Assembly: GCA_965652645.1 (NCBI GenBank)
Contig: CBFGXE010000016.1
Location: 1 to 57,042 of the forward strand
Direction of reading: 5' to 3'
From: ZC4RG30 sp965652645
GTDB taxonomy: Bacteria; Pseudomonadota; Gammaproteobacteria; Steroidobacterales; Steroidobacteraceae
Length of the DNA: 57,042 bases
Every line of letters starts with the position of its first letter. Position 1 is the first letter of the stretch. The position numbers and the translations under genes were made by a program. The notes beneath the pieces are model-generated. The model was not told where the DNA came from. It was given only the letters and a program-made list of their open reading frames with translations, and did no database searches. Below, in pieces: positions 7,438 through 15,315 of this stretch.

Positions 7438-7815
7438 ATGAAAAAGACAGGCTGGATCATGACCGCGCTGCTGCTCGCTTTCCTGCTGCCCGCATCGGTC
7501 GCGCCGAAACTGCTGAACATGCCGGTGGCCGTGGACACGATGGTGCAACTTGGATGGCAGCCTTCACTGCTGGTGCTGCTGGGCATCCTGGAGCTTGTGC
7601 TGCTCGCGCTGTTTGCCTGGCCGCGCACGGCGCCCCTGGGCGCGCTGCTGTTCACCGGCATGCTGGGTGGCGCCATGGCGACGCACCTGCGTGTGGGCAG
7701 CCCCCTTGTGAGCCACACGCTGTTCAGCCTCTACATGGGCGCGTTCATGTGGCTGGCGCTTTACCTTCGCGATCCGGCGCTGCGCGGGTTCGTGAAAGGT
7801 TACCTGCGGCGCTGA
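7438..7815 (+). CDS. DoxX-like integral membrane protein
   Basis: A 125-residue protein with four hydrophobic helices, beginning with MKKTGWIMTALLLAFLLPAS. The region APKLLNMP, then a LGILELVLLALFAWPRTAPLGALL core and GGAMATHLRVGSPL, fits DoxX-like family proteins, whose general role is poorly defined (redox-linked membrane complexes in some bacteria). A good ribosome site (CGGAGAA) precedes ATG 7438. It stands alone after a terminator. Its 3' end overlaps the convergent AlkB-like gene by 16 bases. No substrate can be inferred. Confidence 0.75.
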   Translation: MKKTGWIMTALLLAFLLPASVAPKLLNMPVAVDTMVQLGWQPSLLVLLGILELVLLALFAWPRTAPLGALLFTGMLGGAMATHLRVGSPLVSHTLFSLYMGAFMWLALYLRDPALRGFVKGYLRR

Positions 7816-8378
7816 GTCCTGAAGGTGATCGAATACCGCAGCTCCTTCGTCGGCGAGATCGAATGCTGCCAATCCCAGCGCGCCACGTCGCGGATGATGT
7901 AGGCCGAGCGTGGCGCAAGGTCGACGTGGAGGATGGAGCGTGTCCATCCTTCCGCCGGCGGGTAGGGCCGGAAGCGCATGCGTGCCACGCCTTTCAGTGA
8001 CACGCCGGCCACGACTTCGAAATCCGGCACGTCCCGGTGCCAGCCCAGGGGGGTGCCGGCGGGATATTCGGTGATGTTCGCTTGCGTGAACTCCCGCGCC
8101 GCGACGCCGGCCCAGCCGGCAACGCGCTCGCGCAGGCCATGCAGGAACTCCGGCACGGGCTCCGCGGGATTCAGCCTGTTGTGCATGAAGTCGTAGCTGC
8201 CGCCGAAGCTGACGATCCGCCGTCGTGCTGTCCATTGCCGGTAGCTGGCGTGCTGGAAGTCCAGCCCGCCGATGGCCTGCAGCAGGTGCGTCTCTTCCTG
8301 TGGCGTGATGAACCCGGAGCAGTGCACGAATCCTTCCGGCATCCGCGGCTGCACCGGGAACAGTTCATCCTGGTCCAT
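7800..8378 (-). CDS. AlkB-like Fe(II)/2-oxoglutarate-dependent dioxygenase
   Basis: A 192-residue protein with the signature N101-x-x-x-Y105 (NITEYPAGTPLGWHRD), the iron facial triad H114, D116 and H172, and the 2-oxoglutarate-binding arginine in R181-YSITFR (a possible second Arg at 187). This architecture is that of the AlkB family, which oxidatively demethylates alkylated nucleic acid bases; some members act on proteins. I chose ATG 8376-8378 (MDQDELFPVQ) because the upstream extension is compositionally unlike a protein start. It is divergent from an SRAP-domain gene at 8575, another DNA-damage enzyme, which supports a nucleic-acid repair role. It overlaps the convergent doxX-like gene at its 3' end. 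Substrate preference cannot be read from sequence. Confidence 0.85.
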   Translation of the reverse strand: MDQDELFPVQPRMPEGFVHCSGFITPQEETHLLQAIGGLDFQHASYRQWTARRRIVSFGGSYDFMHNRLNPAEPVPEFLHGLRERVAGWAGVAAREFTQANITEYPAGTPLGWHRDVPDFEVVAGVSLKGVARMRFRPYPPAEGWTRSILHVDLAPRSAYIIRDVARWDWQHSISPTKELRYSITFRTQRRR

Positions 8379-8574
8379 CACCAGGGCCGACCGGAGGGCC
8401 AGGGGCGGGCCTGGTCCGGCTTCAGTACGGGTTGCAGCACGCAGCTCTCCGGGGTGGGGAGCGCAAGTCTCGGTGTGGCCACCCGCCCCGTACATCGGAT
8501 CAAGGTGCGCCCGGCGCGGCGGGATTTCCTACAGCCGCCTTGAGGCCCGCTGCCGCCCCTGCGAAGCTTGCCGG

Positions 8575-9504
8575 ATGTGCTACAGCAGCCAGATCGAATC
8601 CGCCTACCACCGGTACCTTCGGGAAACCGGCGCGGAGATGGACCTGGACCAGTTCGCCGAGATTTATGGCTTTTCGGCCAGCGACAGCACGGTGCGCATC
8701 CCCCGCGCCGTGGACCGCTGGTTCGATGCCGCCGACAGTGATCCCGGGCGCCGCATCCAGGCCCTGATTGCCCGGCGCAACGCCGCCATGGTGGAAAAGC
8801 TCACGACGGAGATCTTCCGCCAGCGCCGCCGCCTGGCCGATGCCGAACGGGCGCTGGCCACGCGGCCAACGAAGAAGGCCAGTGAGGACCAACGCATCGC
8901 CACCGCGAAGATCGAACAGTCCCTGCGCCGCCTGCCGCTGTACCAGGGCACCGCGCCCACCGCGCTGGATGACCGCATCTTCCCCTTCCACTACGCGCCC
9001 ATCGTCATCGAGGAACAGGGACGCCGCGTGTTGCGCCTGGCGCGCTACCACTGCCGGCAGGCACACCAGCCTGCCAGCATCGACCGGCAGCGCGATGGGC
9101 TCTACAACGCCCGCCGCGACAACCTCGGGCGTTTCTGGCGGCGCGAGTTCGGCAGCACGCACGCGCTGCTGCTGGCGTGGTCCTTCTTCGAGAACGTGGA
9201 GCGCGGCGGCCGCAACGCGGTGCTGCAGTTCCGGCCGCACCCGCCGCAACTGATGCGCATCGCCTGCGTGCATGCCACCTGGACCGATCCGGCCGACGGT
9301 CGCCGACTGTTGTCCTTCGCGGTGGTGACGGATGCGCCGCCGCCCGAGATTGCCGCAGCCGGACACGATCGCTGTCCGGTGAACCTTTCCGCCGCGGCGG
9401 CGGACCGGTGGCTGGCGCCTCAGGGTCAGCCGGCCAGCGCGCTGCAGGCGCTGCTGGATGATCGCGAGCGGCCGTACTACGAACACGAAGTCCTGGCGGC
9501 GTAG
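8575..9504 (+). CDS. SRAP-domain (HMCES/YedK-like) abasic-site DNA-protein crosslinking protein
   Basis: A 309-residue protein beginning MCYSSQ. Cys2, exposed after Met removal, is the residue that forms a thiazolidine with abasic sites in this family. The other active-site positions appear conserved: N178 in YNARRD, E206 in WSFFENV and H264 in AAGHDRCPV. It is longer than E. coli YedK (222 residues) because of an N-terminal helical insert (about residues 20-110), and it has MCYS where the usual start is MCGR. ATG 8575 is chosen because only that start places Cys at position 2. It diverges from an AlkB-like gene across 196 bases; no LexA-type CTG-N10-CAG box was found there. LysR follows after 17 bases. 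Confidence 0.85.
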   Translation: MCYSSQIESAYHRYLRETGAEMDLDQFAEIYGFSASDSTVRIPRAVDRWFDAADSDPGRRIQALIARRNAAMVEKLTTEIFRQRRRLADAERALATRPTKKASEDQRIATAKIEQSLRRLPLYQGTAPTALDDRIFPFHYAPIVIEEQGRRVLRLARYHCRQAHQPASIDRQRDGLYNARRDNLGRFWRREFGSTHALLLAWSFFENVERGGRNAVLQFRPHPPQLMRIACVHATWTDPADGRRLLSFAVVTDAPPPEIAAAGHDRCPVNLSAAAADRWLAPQGQPASALQALLDDRERPYYEHEVLAA

Positions 9505-9521
9505 GACCGGGAGAAAACCGA

Positions 9522-10430
9522 GTGCGTTTCAACGGCCTGGACCTCAACCTGCTGCTGGCGCTGCAGGTGCTGCTGGAAGAGCGCAATGTCACGCGCGCGG
9601 CGCGGCGCCTGAACATCAGCCAGCCGGCGATGAGCGCCGCACTGAGCCGGCTGCGCGAGTATTTCCAGGACGACATCCTGGTGCCGCAGGGCAAGGTGAT
9701 GCATCCCACCGCGCAGGCCCAGGCCATGGCAGGTCCGGTGCGGCAGTTCCTCGCCGACCTTGATGCCCTGCTCACCCGCGCGGCGACATTTGATCCGGCC
9801 ACCACGCAGCGCACCTTCCGCCTGGTGGCCTCCGACTACATCACCACCTCGGTGATCGCGCCGCTGTGCCGCCGCCTGGCCGCCAGCGCACCGCGCATCC
9901 GGCTGGAGATGATGCTGCCGAGCGAGGAGGCCGCGCAGCTGGTGATGGAGGGCCAGGCGGACCTCATCATCACGCCGGAGGATTTCATGGACCCGGACCA
10001 GCCGGCCGAACTGCTCTGCGAGGAACCGCAGGTGGTGGTGGGGTGGAAGGACAATCCCGCGCTGGCCGATGGCATCACCGAGGCGGAATTCAACCGGCTG
10101 GGCCACGTGGCCGTGCATGTGGGCAGCAACCGGGCGCCATCCTTTGCCGACCGGCAGCTTGAGCGCATGGGCAGTCCGCGGCGGATCGAGCTGACCTGCG
10201 GCGCCTTCGCGCTGGTGCCCTGGCTGATCTGCGGCACCCGGCGCATCGCGGTGATGCACGCCCAGCTGGCGCGCCTGCTGGCGCAGCAGTTCCCGCTGGC
10301 GCTGGCCCCGGTGCCGTTCGACTTCCCGGTGATGCGCGAGATGATCCAGTACCACCGCACGCGGGAGGCAGACGAGGGGTTGCTCTGGCTGCGCCGGGAG
10401 CTGCGGGCCGCGGCTGCCGAAATGCCATAA
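9522..10430 (+). CDS. LysR-family transcriptional regulator (NodD-like subgroup)
   Basis: A 302-residue protein starting at GTG 9522 after GGGAGA. The N-terminal winged helix-turn-helix spans about residues 1-65, with the LysR signature LLEERNVTRAARRLNISQPAMS and the wing LSRLREYFQDDILV. The effector-binding domain (about 90-295) includes FRLVASDYITTSVI, and LMMLPSE-type features found in NodD/PcpR-like members. It directly precedes, in the same direction, an FAD hydroxylase-extradiol dioxygenase cluster, so it is the obvious candidate regulator of that cluster with an aromatic inducer. It may instead be cotranscribed with the SRAP gene 17 bases upstream. A terminator-like hairpin at 10438 separates it from the catabolic genes. 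Confidence 0.88.
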   Translation: MRFNGLDLNLLLALQVLLEERNVTRAARRLNISQPAMSAALSRLREYFQDDILVPQGKVMHPTAQAQAMAGPVRQFLADLDALLTRAATFDPATTQRTFRLVASDYITTSVIAPLCRRLAASAPRIRLEMMLPSEEAAQLVMEGQADLIITPEDFMDPDQPAELLCEEPQVVVGWKDNPALADGITEAEFNRLGHVAVHVGSNRAPSFADRQLERMGSPRRIELTCGAFALVPWLICGTRRIAVMHAQLARLLAQQFPLALAPVPFDFPVMREMIQYHRTREADEGLLWLRRELRAAAAEMP

Positions 10431-10437
10431 CCTCCGT

Positions 10438-10461
10438 GGATGGCCGCCCATCCGTTTAATT
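10438..10461 (+). terminator. Likely terminator after the LysR gene
   Basis: GGATGG (10438-10443) pairs with CCATCC (10448-10453) around a 4-base loop, followed by GTTTAATT. It sits 8 bases after the LysR stop and would separate the regulator from the catabolic genes. The stem is short and the T-run is interrupted, so the assignment is moderate. The remaining spacer to 10526 holds TTGTAC (10464-10469) and TATGCT (10489-10494) as a poor promoter candidate. Confidence 0.45.
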
Positions 10462-10525
10462 GCTTGTACTCGGGGCCGGCTCTGAGCCTATGCTGCGCGA
10501 TTCGTGAAGGCCCTGGAAGGACGCA

Positions 10526-11641
10526 ATGCGTGACTTGTCCATCCTCGTCATCGGCGGGGGGATCGGCGGACTGACGGCAGCCATAGCGCTGCGCCAGCGC
10601 GGCTTTGCCGTGCATATCATCGAGAAGGACCCCGCCTGGTCCGTCTATGGCGTGGGCATCATCCAGCAGGGCAACGTGCTGCGCGCAGCCGGCCAGCTCG
10701 GGGTGCTCGACCAGTACATCGGCGGCGGCTTCGGCTTCGACGCCGTCGAGGTCTTTGCTCCCGACGGCACGAAAGTGGCGCGGGTGCCCTCGCACCGCCT
10801 GCTTCCCGATCGCCCGGCCAACCTCGGCATCAGCCGCCGCACCCTGCAGAAGGTGCTGGGCGACAGCGCCATCGCTGCCGGTGCCACGGTGCGCCTGGGC
10901 GTCACCGCCACCAGCATCGACAATGGCGGCGGTCGCGCCGAGGTGAGTTTCTCCGACGGCTCGCGCGCCACCTATGACCTCGTGGTGGGTGCCGATGGCG
11001 CTTATTCGGCCACGCGTTCCTGGCTGTTCCCCGAGGTGGCGCCGCCGGAATTCACCGGCCAGGCCGTGTGGCGCTACAACCTGCAGCGCCCGGGCGACGT
11101 GACCACATTGCAGGCCTACAACGGCCCCATCGGCGCCGGGCTGGTGCCCATCAGCCAGGACCTCATGTACATGTACCTGACCACGCCGGAGCCCGACCGG
11201 CCGCACTATCCGCAGCAGGGCCTCACAGAACAGATGCGCGCACGTGCCGCGCGCTGCGCGCCGGCCATCCGCCAGCTGGCAGAGGGCATCGTCGACGACG
11301 CGGAAGTGGTGTACCGGCCGCTGGACTGGCTGCTGCTTGAAGGACCCTGGCATCGCGGGCGCGTGGTGCTGCTGGGCGATGCCGCGCACACCACCACCCC
11401 GCACCTGGGGCAGGGTGCCGGCATGGCCATCGAGGACAGCCTGGTGCTGGCCGACGAGCTGGCCAGGCATGGCGACATGGAATCGGCACTCAGCGCCTAT
11501 CGCGCACGGCGCTTCGAGCGCTGCGCCTGGATCGTGCGCGCCAGCCTTTCGATCTGCCTCGGGCAGCTCGGCAAGGGGCAGCCGGTGGACAACGCCCGCG
11601 CCACCTTCGAGATGTTCAACGTGACGGCGCAGCCGATCTGA
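10526..11641 (+). CDS. FAD-dependent aromatic hydroxylase-like monooxygenase
   Basis: A 371-residue class A flavoprotein monooxygenase. The Rossmann motif is GGGIGGLTAAIAL near residue 9, the DG fingerprint is GADGAYSATR near residue 152, and the GD motif is LLGDAAHTTTPHLGQGAG near residue 285. This is the layout of salicylate- and 3-hydroxybenzoate-hydroxylase relatives, which use NAD(P)H and O2 to hydroxylate a phenolic ring. It starts at ATG 10526 with AAGGA upstream and is followed after 13 bases by an extradiol dioxygenase. It therefore probably generates the catecholic substrate for ring cleavage. The actual aromatic substrate is unknown; the short length (no thioredoxin-like C-terminal domain) argues against the larger phenol hydroxylases. 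Confidence 0.88.
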   Translation: MRDLSILVIGGGIGGLTAAIALRQRGFAVHIIEKDPAWSVYGVGIIQQGNVLRAAGQLGVLDQYIGGGFGFDAVEVFAPDGTKVARVPSHRLLPDRPANLGISRRTLQKVLGDSAIAAGATVRLGVTATSIDNGGGRAEVSFSDGSRATYDLVVGADGAYSATRSWLFPEVAPPEFTGQAVWRYNLQRPGDVTTLQAYNGPIGAGLVPISQDLMYMYLTTPEPDRPHYPQQGLTEQMRARAARCAPAIRQLAEGIVDDAEVVYRPLDWLLLEGPWHRGRVVLLGDAAHTTTPHLGQGAGMAIEDSLVLADELARHGDMESALSAYRARRFERCAWIVRASLSICLGQLGKGQPVDNARATFEMFNVTAQPI

Positions 11642-11654
11642 GCGGAGGAACAAG

Positions 11655-12557
11655 ATGAGTCGCGTGACCGAGATCCGCTACGTGGGATATGGCGTGGCGG
11701 AATTCGATGCCGAGAAAGAGTTCTACGCCACCAAGTGGGGGCTGGAGCAGGTGGCCGCCGAGGGTGACATGGCCTGGTTCCGTACGCAGGGCCATGACGA
11801 GCCTTTCGTGGTGCGGCTGCGCCGCTCCGATGCCAACCACGTGGATGTCATCGCGCTGGCCGCCGACAGCCGCGCGGACGTCGAGGCGCTGCAGGCGCGC
11901 GTGGTCGCGGCCGGCTGCCGCATCATCCACGAGGCGCGCGCGCTCACCGGGCCGGGCGGTGGCTACGGTTTCCGTTTCTTCAGCCCCGACGGGTTGCCGT
12001 TCGAGGTGTCCAGCGACGTGGCGCGCGTGCCGGCCCGCGCCGTGAAACGCAACGAGGGCATTCCCGTGCGCATCAGCCACATCGTGCTGCATTCGCCGAA
12101 GCCGGCGCAGGCAGTGGAGTTCTTCACCCGGGTGCTGGGTTTCCGCGTCAGCGACTGGCTGGGCGACTTCATGTGTTTCCTGCGTTGCAACCGCGCCCAC
12201 CACCGCGTGGCCATCCTGCCCGGGCCGCCCTGCCTCAACCATGTCGCCTATGACATGCACGGCATGGACGGCATGATGCGCGGCATCGGCCGGCTGAAGA
12301 AGGTGGGCGTGGACCTGCGCTGGGGCCCGGGGCGGCACCTGGCCGGCGACAACACCTTCAGCTACTTCGTGACTCCCGGCGGCTTCACGGTGGAATACAC
12401 GGCCGAGCTCGAAGAGGTGGATTTCGAGAACCACCAGGACCGCGTGTATCCGCCAGGCCCCGGCGTGATGGACCAGTGGGGCAGCGGCGTGGGTGGACCG
12501 CACACCATGCCGCATCCCCACGCGGATCCGCGCCTGTTCCAGCCTTCTCCGGTCTGA
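11655..12557 (+). CDS. Type I extradiol ring-cleavage dioxygenase (VOC superfamily)
   Basis: A 300-residue protein with two vicinal-oxygen-chelate modules (about residues 5-125 and 138-265). The second module carries the metal triad: H142 (ISHIVLHS), H196 (LNHVAYDM) and E247 (FTVEYTAE), the 2-His-1-carboxylate set of BphC/catechol 2,3-dioxygenase-type enzymes. It should bind Fe(II) (or Mn) and open a catecholic ring next to the hydroxyls. GGAGGAAC precedes ATG 11655. It lies between the flavin hydroxylase and an alpha/beta hydrolase, the standard order of a meta-cleavage route. The C-terminus extends in a His/Pro-rich tail (GGPHTMPHPHAD). Substrate not assignable from sequence. Confidence 0.9.
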   Translation: MSRVTEIRYVGYGVAEFDAEKEFYATKWGLEQVAAEGDMAWFRTQGHDEPFVVRLRRSDANHVDVIALAADSRADVEALQARVVAAGCRIIHEARALTGPGGGYGFRFFSPDGLPFEVSSDVARVPARAVKRNEGIPVRISHIVLHSPKPAQAVEFFTRVLGFRVSDWLGDFMCFLRCNRAHHRVAILPGPPCLNHVAYDMHGMDGMMRGIGRLKKVGVDLRWGPGRHLAGDNTFSYFVTPGGFTVEYTAELEEVDFENHQDRVYPPGPGVMDQWGSGVGGPHTMPHPHADPRLFQPSPV

Positions 12558-12561
12558 CGCC

Positions 12562-13719
12562 ATGGCGCTGTTCGAGTATTTCCCGAACTACATCTGGAAC
12601 CTCTCGGTGGCCATGGCCATCGAAAGCGGCGGCCAGATCGGCGAGATCATCGACATGTGCCAGCCCATCCGCGATGCCGCGGCCAGCGGTGCCGATGCCG
12701 GCACGCCGCAGTTCATGTCGCAGTGGGTGGCGGTGGCTGACCGGCTGGTCGGGCTGGCCGACGAGGACGAGGAGCGCGGGCGCGGTTTCTCCGCCTCGGC
12801 CAAGCTTGAGCGTGCGGCGCTCTACCTGCTGGTGGCCGAGCGCATGCAGGCGCGGGGCTCGCCGGGGCGCGAAGCCACCTACGCGCGCGCGCGCGCGCAG
12901 TTCGACCGTTCCACCCGGCTGGGGCAGATCAACCGCGAGCGGGTGGAGATACCGCTCGACCGGGGCACGATGCCGGCGCTGTACACGCGTGCGCCGGGCG
13001 CGGGCCGCAAGCCGGTGGTGGTCTATTGCAATGGCCTCGACAGCTGCAAGGAACTGCTCTACTGGTCGCGCCTGCCCGAAGCGCTGGCGCGCCGGGGTGT
13101 TTCCACGCTGTGCGTGGACCAGCCCGGCACCGGCGAGGCGCTGCGCCTGCAGAACCTGCCGGTGGACCCCCATGCCGAGAGCTGGGCCTCGAAGGCAGTG
13201 GACTGGCTGGAGCAGCGCAATGACGTCGATGCCGCGCGCATCGGCATGACGGGCATTTCGCTCGGCGGCCATTTCGCGCCGCGCGCCGTGGCCTATGAGC
13301 CACGCTTCGCGGCCGGTGCCGTCTGGGGCGCAAACCACAACTGGGCCGAGGTGCAGCAGCGGCGCCTGCAGCGCGAGGGCGAGAATCCCGTGCCGCACTA
13401 CTGGGCGCATGTGCGCTGGACCTTCGGCGCGGCCGACATGGCGCAATTCCTCGAGCGCGCGAAGGACATGACGCTGGAAGGCCACCTGCACCGCATCCGC
13501 GTGCCCTTCCTGGTCACGCATGGCGAGAAGGACCGGCAGATCCCGGTGGACTATGCCCACCAGACCTACGCGCAGCTGGTGAACAGCCCGCAGCGCGAGC
13601 TGAAGATATTCACCGCGCGCGAGGGCGGAGTGGAGCACGTGGGTGCCGACAACATGGCGTTCGCGCGCGACTACATCGCCGACTGGTTCGCCGGGCAGCT
13701 GGGCGGCCACACCAGCTGA
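12562..13719 (+). CDS. Alpha/beta hydrolase of the FrsA / dihydroxypseudooxynicotine hydrolase type
   Basis: A 385-residue protein with a helical N-terminal domain (about 1-130) and an alpha/beta hydrolase domain. The nucleophile is S233 (GISLGGH), the acid D324 (HGEKDRQIP) and the base H359 (GGVEHVGAD). The long helical N-domain resembles 2,6-dihydroxypseudooxynicotine hydrolase and FrsA-like proteins rather than classic BphD. In this cluster it is the candidate C-C bond hydrolase acting on the ring-fission product. ATG 12562 follows the dioxygenase stop by 4 bases; in-frame upstream alternatives overlap the dioxygenase and lack homology. A (CG)8 simple repeat lies at 12882-12898, encoding Arg-Ala dipeptides. 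Confidence 0.85.
   Translation: MALFEYFPNYIWNLSVAMAIESGGQIGEIIDMCQPIRDAAASGADAGTPQFMSQWVAVADRLVGLADEDEERGRGFSASAKLERAALYLLVAERMQARGSPGREATYARARAQFDRSTRLGQINRERVEIPLDRGTMPALYTRAPGAGRKPVVVYCNGLDSCKELLYWSRLPEALARRGVSTLCVDQPGTGEALRLQNLPVDPHAESWASKAVDWLEQRNDVDAARIGMTGISLGGHFAPRAVAYEPRFAAGAVWGANHNWAEVQQRRLQREGENPVPHYWAHVRWTFGAADMAQFLERAKDMTLEGHLHRIRVPFLVTHGEKDRQIPVDYAHQTYAQLVNSPQRELKIFTAREGGVEHVGADNMAFARDYIADWFAGQLGGHTS
12882..12898. repeat. Dinucleotide repeat (CG)8C inside the hydrolase gene
   Basis: A 17-base uninterrupted CG repeat within the N-domain of the alpha/beta hydrolase. It encodes alternating Arg-Ala, so it fits amino-acid composition bias, but it is also a possible slippage site. 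Confidence 0.6.
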
Positions 13720-13728
13720 GGAGCAGCA

Positions 13729-14286
13729 ATGAAGGAAGCACCCGTCAGGCGCGTGGTCACGGGGCACGACCCCCAGGGACGCGCCATCATCCAGGAGGAC
13801 GGGCCGGTGCCCCGCGTGCAGCGCATCGGCGGCGAGCATGGCCCGCTGTTCTTCGAGATCTGGAACACGCGCGCCACGCCCGCGCCCATCGACCGCGATT
13901 CCGGCGAGCCGCCGGAGCAGGGCATCCAGCTGGCCCCGCCGAAGGGCGGCACACGCATCCGCGTACTCGACATCCCGCCCGACGACGCCAGCTTCGAATT
14001 GCTGACGCCGGAGCAGATCAAGGCGCATTTCGCCGAAGTGGCCGCATCCGGTGCCCCGGTGCAGCCTGGCGCCGCGCGCCACGCCTTCATGCATCGCACC
14101 GAAACCATCGACTACGGCATCGTGCTCGAGGGCGAGATCACGCTCATCATGGACGTGGGCGAGACCGTGGTGCGCGCCGGTGACGTCGTGGTCCAGCGCG
14201 GCACCAACCATGGCTGGGCGAATCGCTCCGGCAGGCATTGCCGCATTGCCTTCGTGCTCATCGACGGGGAGTACCACCTGGAATGA
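13729..14286 (+). CDS. Cupin-domain protein of the aromatic cluster
   Basis: A 185-residue protein with a single C-terminal cupin (about residues 115-180). Motif 1 is MHRTETIDYGIVLEGE and motif 2 is GDVVVQRGTNHGWAN. Only one His of the usual HxH pair is present, Asp replaces the motif-1 Glu, and a His is kept in motif 2, so the metal site is non-canonical. The N-terminal 60 residues (VVTGHDPQGRAII, VQRIGGEHGPLFFEIW) match a cupin subfamily common in aromatic-degrading clusters, whose reaction is not established. GAGGAGCA precedes ATG 13729. The stop overlaps the FAH-family start (ATGA at 14283). It could be an isomerase, decarboxylase or oxygenase step; this is open. Confidence 0.8.
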   Translation: MKEAPVRRVVTGHDPQGRAIIQEDGPVPRVQRIGGEHGPLFFEIWNTRATPAPIDRDSGEPPEQGIQLAPPKGGTRIRVLDIPPDDASFELLTPEQIKAHFAEVAASGAPVQPGAARHAFMHRTETIDYGIVLEGEITLIMDVGETVVRAGDVVVQRGTNHGWANRSGRHCRIAFVLIDGEYHLE

Positions 14287-15251
14287 AACTGGCAACCCGC
14301 GCCCAGGGCACGCCGGACGGCGAGCTGCTGGTGGTGTCGCGTGACGGCGGGCGCTGCCTGCCGGCCGGGCCGCGCTGGCCGAACCTGCTGGCCGCCATCG
14401 AGCGCTGGGAGGTTGCCGAGCCGGCGCTGCGCGCGCTGGCCGCGCGCCTGGCCGCCGGAGAAGGCCTGGCGCTTGATCCGCATGACCTGCGCGCGCCGCT
14501 GCCGCGCAGCTGGCAGTGGCTGGATGGCTCGGCCTTTCCGGTGCATGGCGAGCTGATGGAGGTGGCGTTCAACGCGCCCCCCATCGAGACCGACAAGCCG
14601 CTGATGTACCAGGGCCTGTCCGACTGCTTCTACGGCCCGGAAGATCCCGTGCCCTTTCCCGACCCCGCGCTGGGCATCGACTTCGAGGGTGAGTTCGGCG
14701 TGGTGGTCGACGCGGTGCCGATGGGCACCACGGCAGAGGAGGCCATGGCGCACATCCGCCTGGTGGTGCAGATCAACGACTGGTCGCTGCGTGCGCTGGC
14801 GCTGGCGGAAAAAAAGACCGGCTTCGGTTTCGTGCAGGCCAAGCCGGCCTGCTCGATGGCACCTTTCGCCGTGACGCCCGATGCGCTGGGCGATGCCTGG
14901 AAGGATGGCCGTGCCTGCCTCGACCTCGTGATCGACTGGAACGGCAAGCGCTTCGGCAGCGCCAACGGGCGCGAGATGGCAGTGGGTTTCCACGAACTCG
15001 TGGCGCATGCAGCCGCCACGCGCAACCTGGTGGCCGGCACCATCATCGGCTCGGGCACGGTGTCGAACCGCGCATACGCGCAGGTGGGTTCCAGCTGCAT
15101 CGCCGAGCGGCGCGCCATCGAGATCATCGCGGGTGGCAAGCCCGCGACGCCGTTCATGTCCTTCGGCGACCGCGTGCGGATGGAGGGACGGCTGCCGGAC
15201 GGCAGCGCTCCCTTTGGCGTCATCGACCAGCAGGTGGTCGCGCGAAGCTGA
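14283..15251 (+). CDS. Fumarylacetoacetate hydrolase-family protein
   Basis: A 322-residue protein with an N-terminal FAH-like domain and the catalytic FAH barrel from about residue 95. The acidic metal cluster is in DFEGEFGVVVD, the Arg/Lys-rich loop in INDWSLRAL, and the conserved GTIIGSGTVSN segment lies near residue 255. Family members hydrolyse C-C bonds of diketo acids, hydrate 2-oxopentenoates, or decarboxylate/isomerise ring-fission products, using Mg2+ or Mn2+. Translationally coupled to the cupin gene by an ATGA overlap, it is most simply a late step of the same meta-cleavage route, either hydratase- or hydrolase-like. Start ATG 14283 matches the family N-terminus MKLAT. Confidence 0.88.
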   Translation: MKLATRAQGTPDGELLVVSRDGGRCLPAGPRWPNLLAAIERWEVAEPALRALAARLAAGEGLALDPHDLRAPLPRSWQWLDGSAFPVHGELMEVAFNAPPIETDKPLMYQGLSDCFYGPEDPVPFPDPALGIDFEGEFGVVVDAVPMGTTAEEAMAHIRLVVQINDWSLRALALAEKKTGFGFVQAKPACSMAPFAVTPDALGDAWKDGRACLDLVIDWNGKRFGSANGREMAVGFHELVAHAAATRNLVAGTIIGSGTVSNRAYAQVGSSCIAERRAIEIIAGGKPATPFMSFGDRVRMEGRLPDGSAPFGVIDQQVVARS

Positions 15252-15315
15252 TCCGGCGCTATCATCCCCGCGACAACTCGCCGGTCGCCGGCAACAGAAG
15301 ACAGGGGAGAGGCGG

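Noticed and set aside
4168..7548. 1126-codon antisense open frame opposite the oxidase genes, and similar giants at 24435-27611, 40144-43041 and 978-2084
   Set aside because: They lie exactly opposite well-supported genes, have His/Gln/Arg-rich compositions typical of high-GC shadow frames and show no domain motifs.
8379..8574. LexA box in the AlkB/SRAP divergent spacer
   Set aside because: No CTG-N10-CAG or CTGT-N8-ACAG pattern was found on reading the spacer; TCCTACAG is only a half match.
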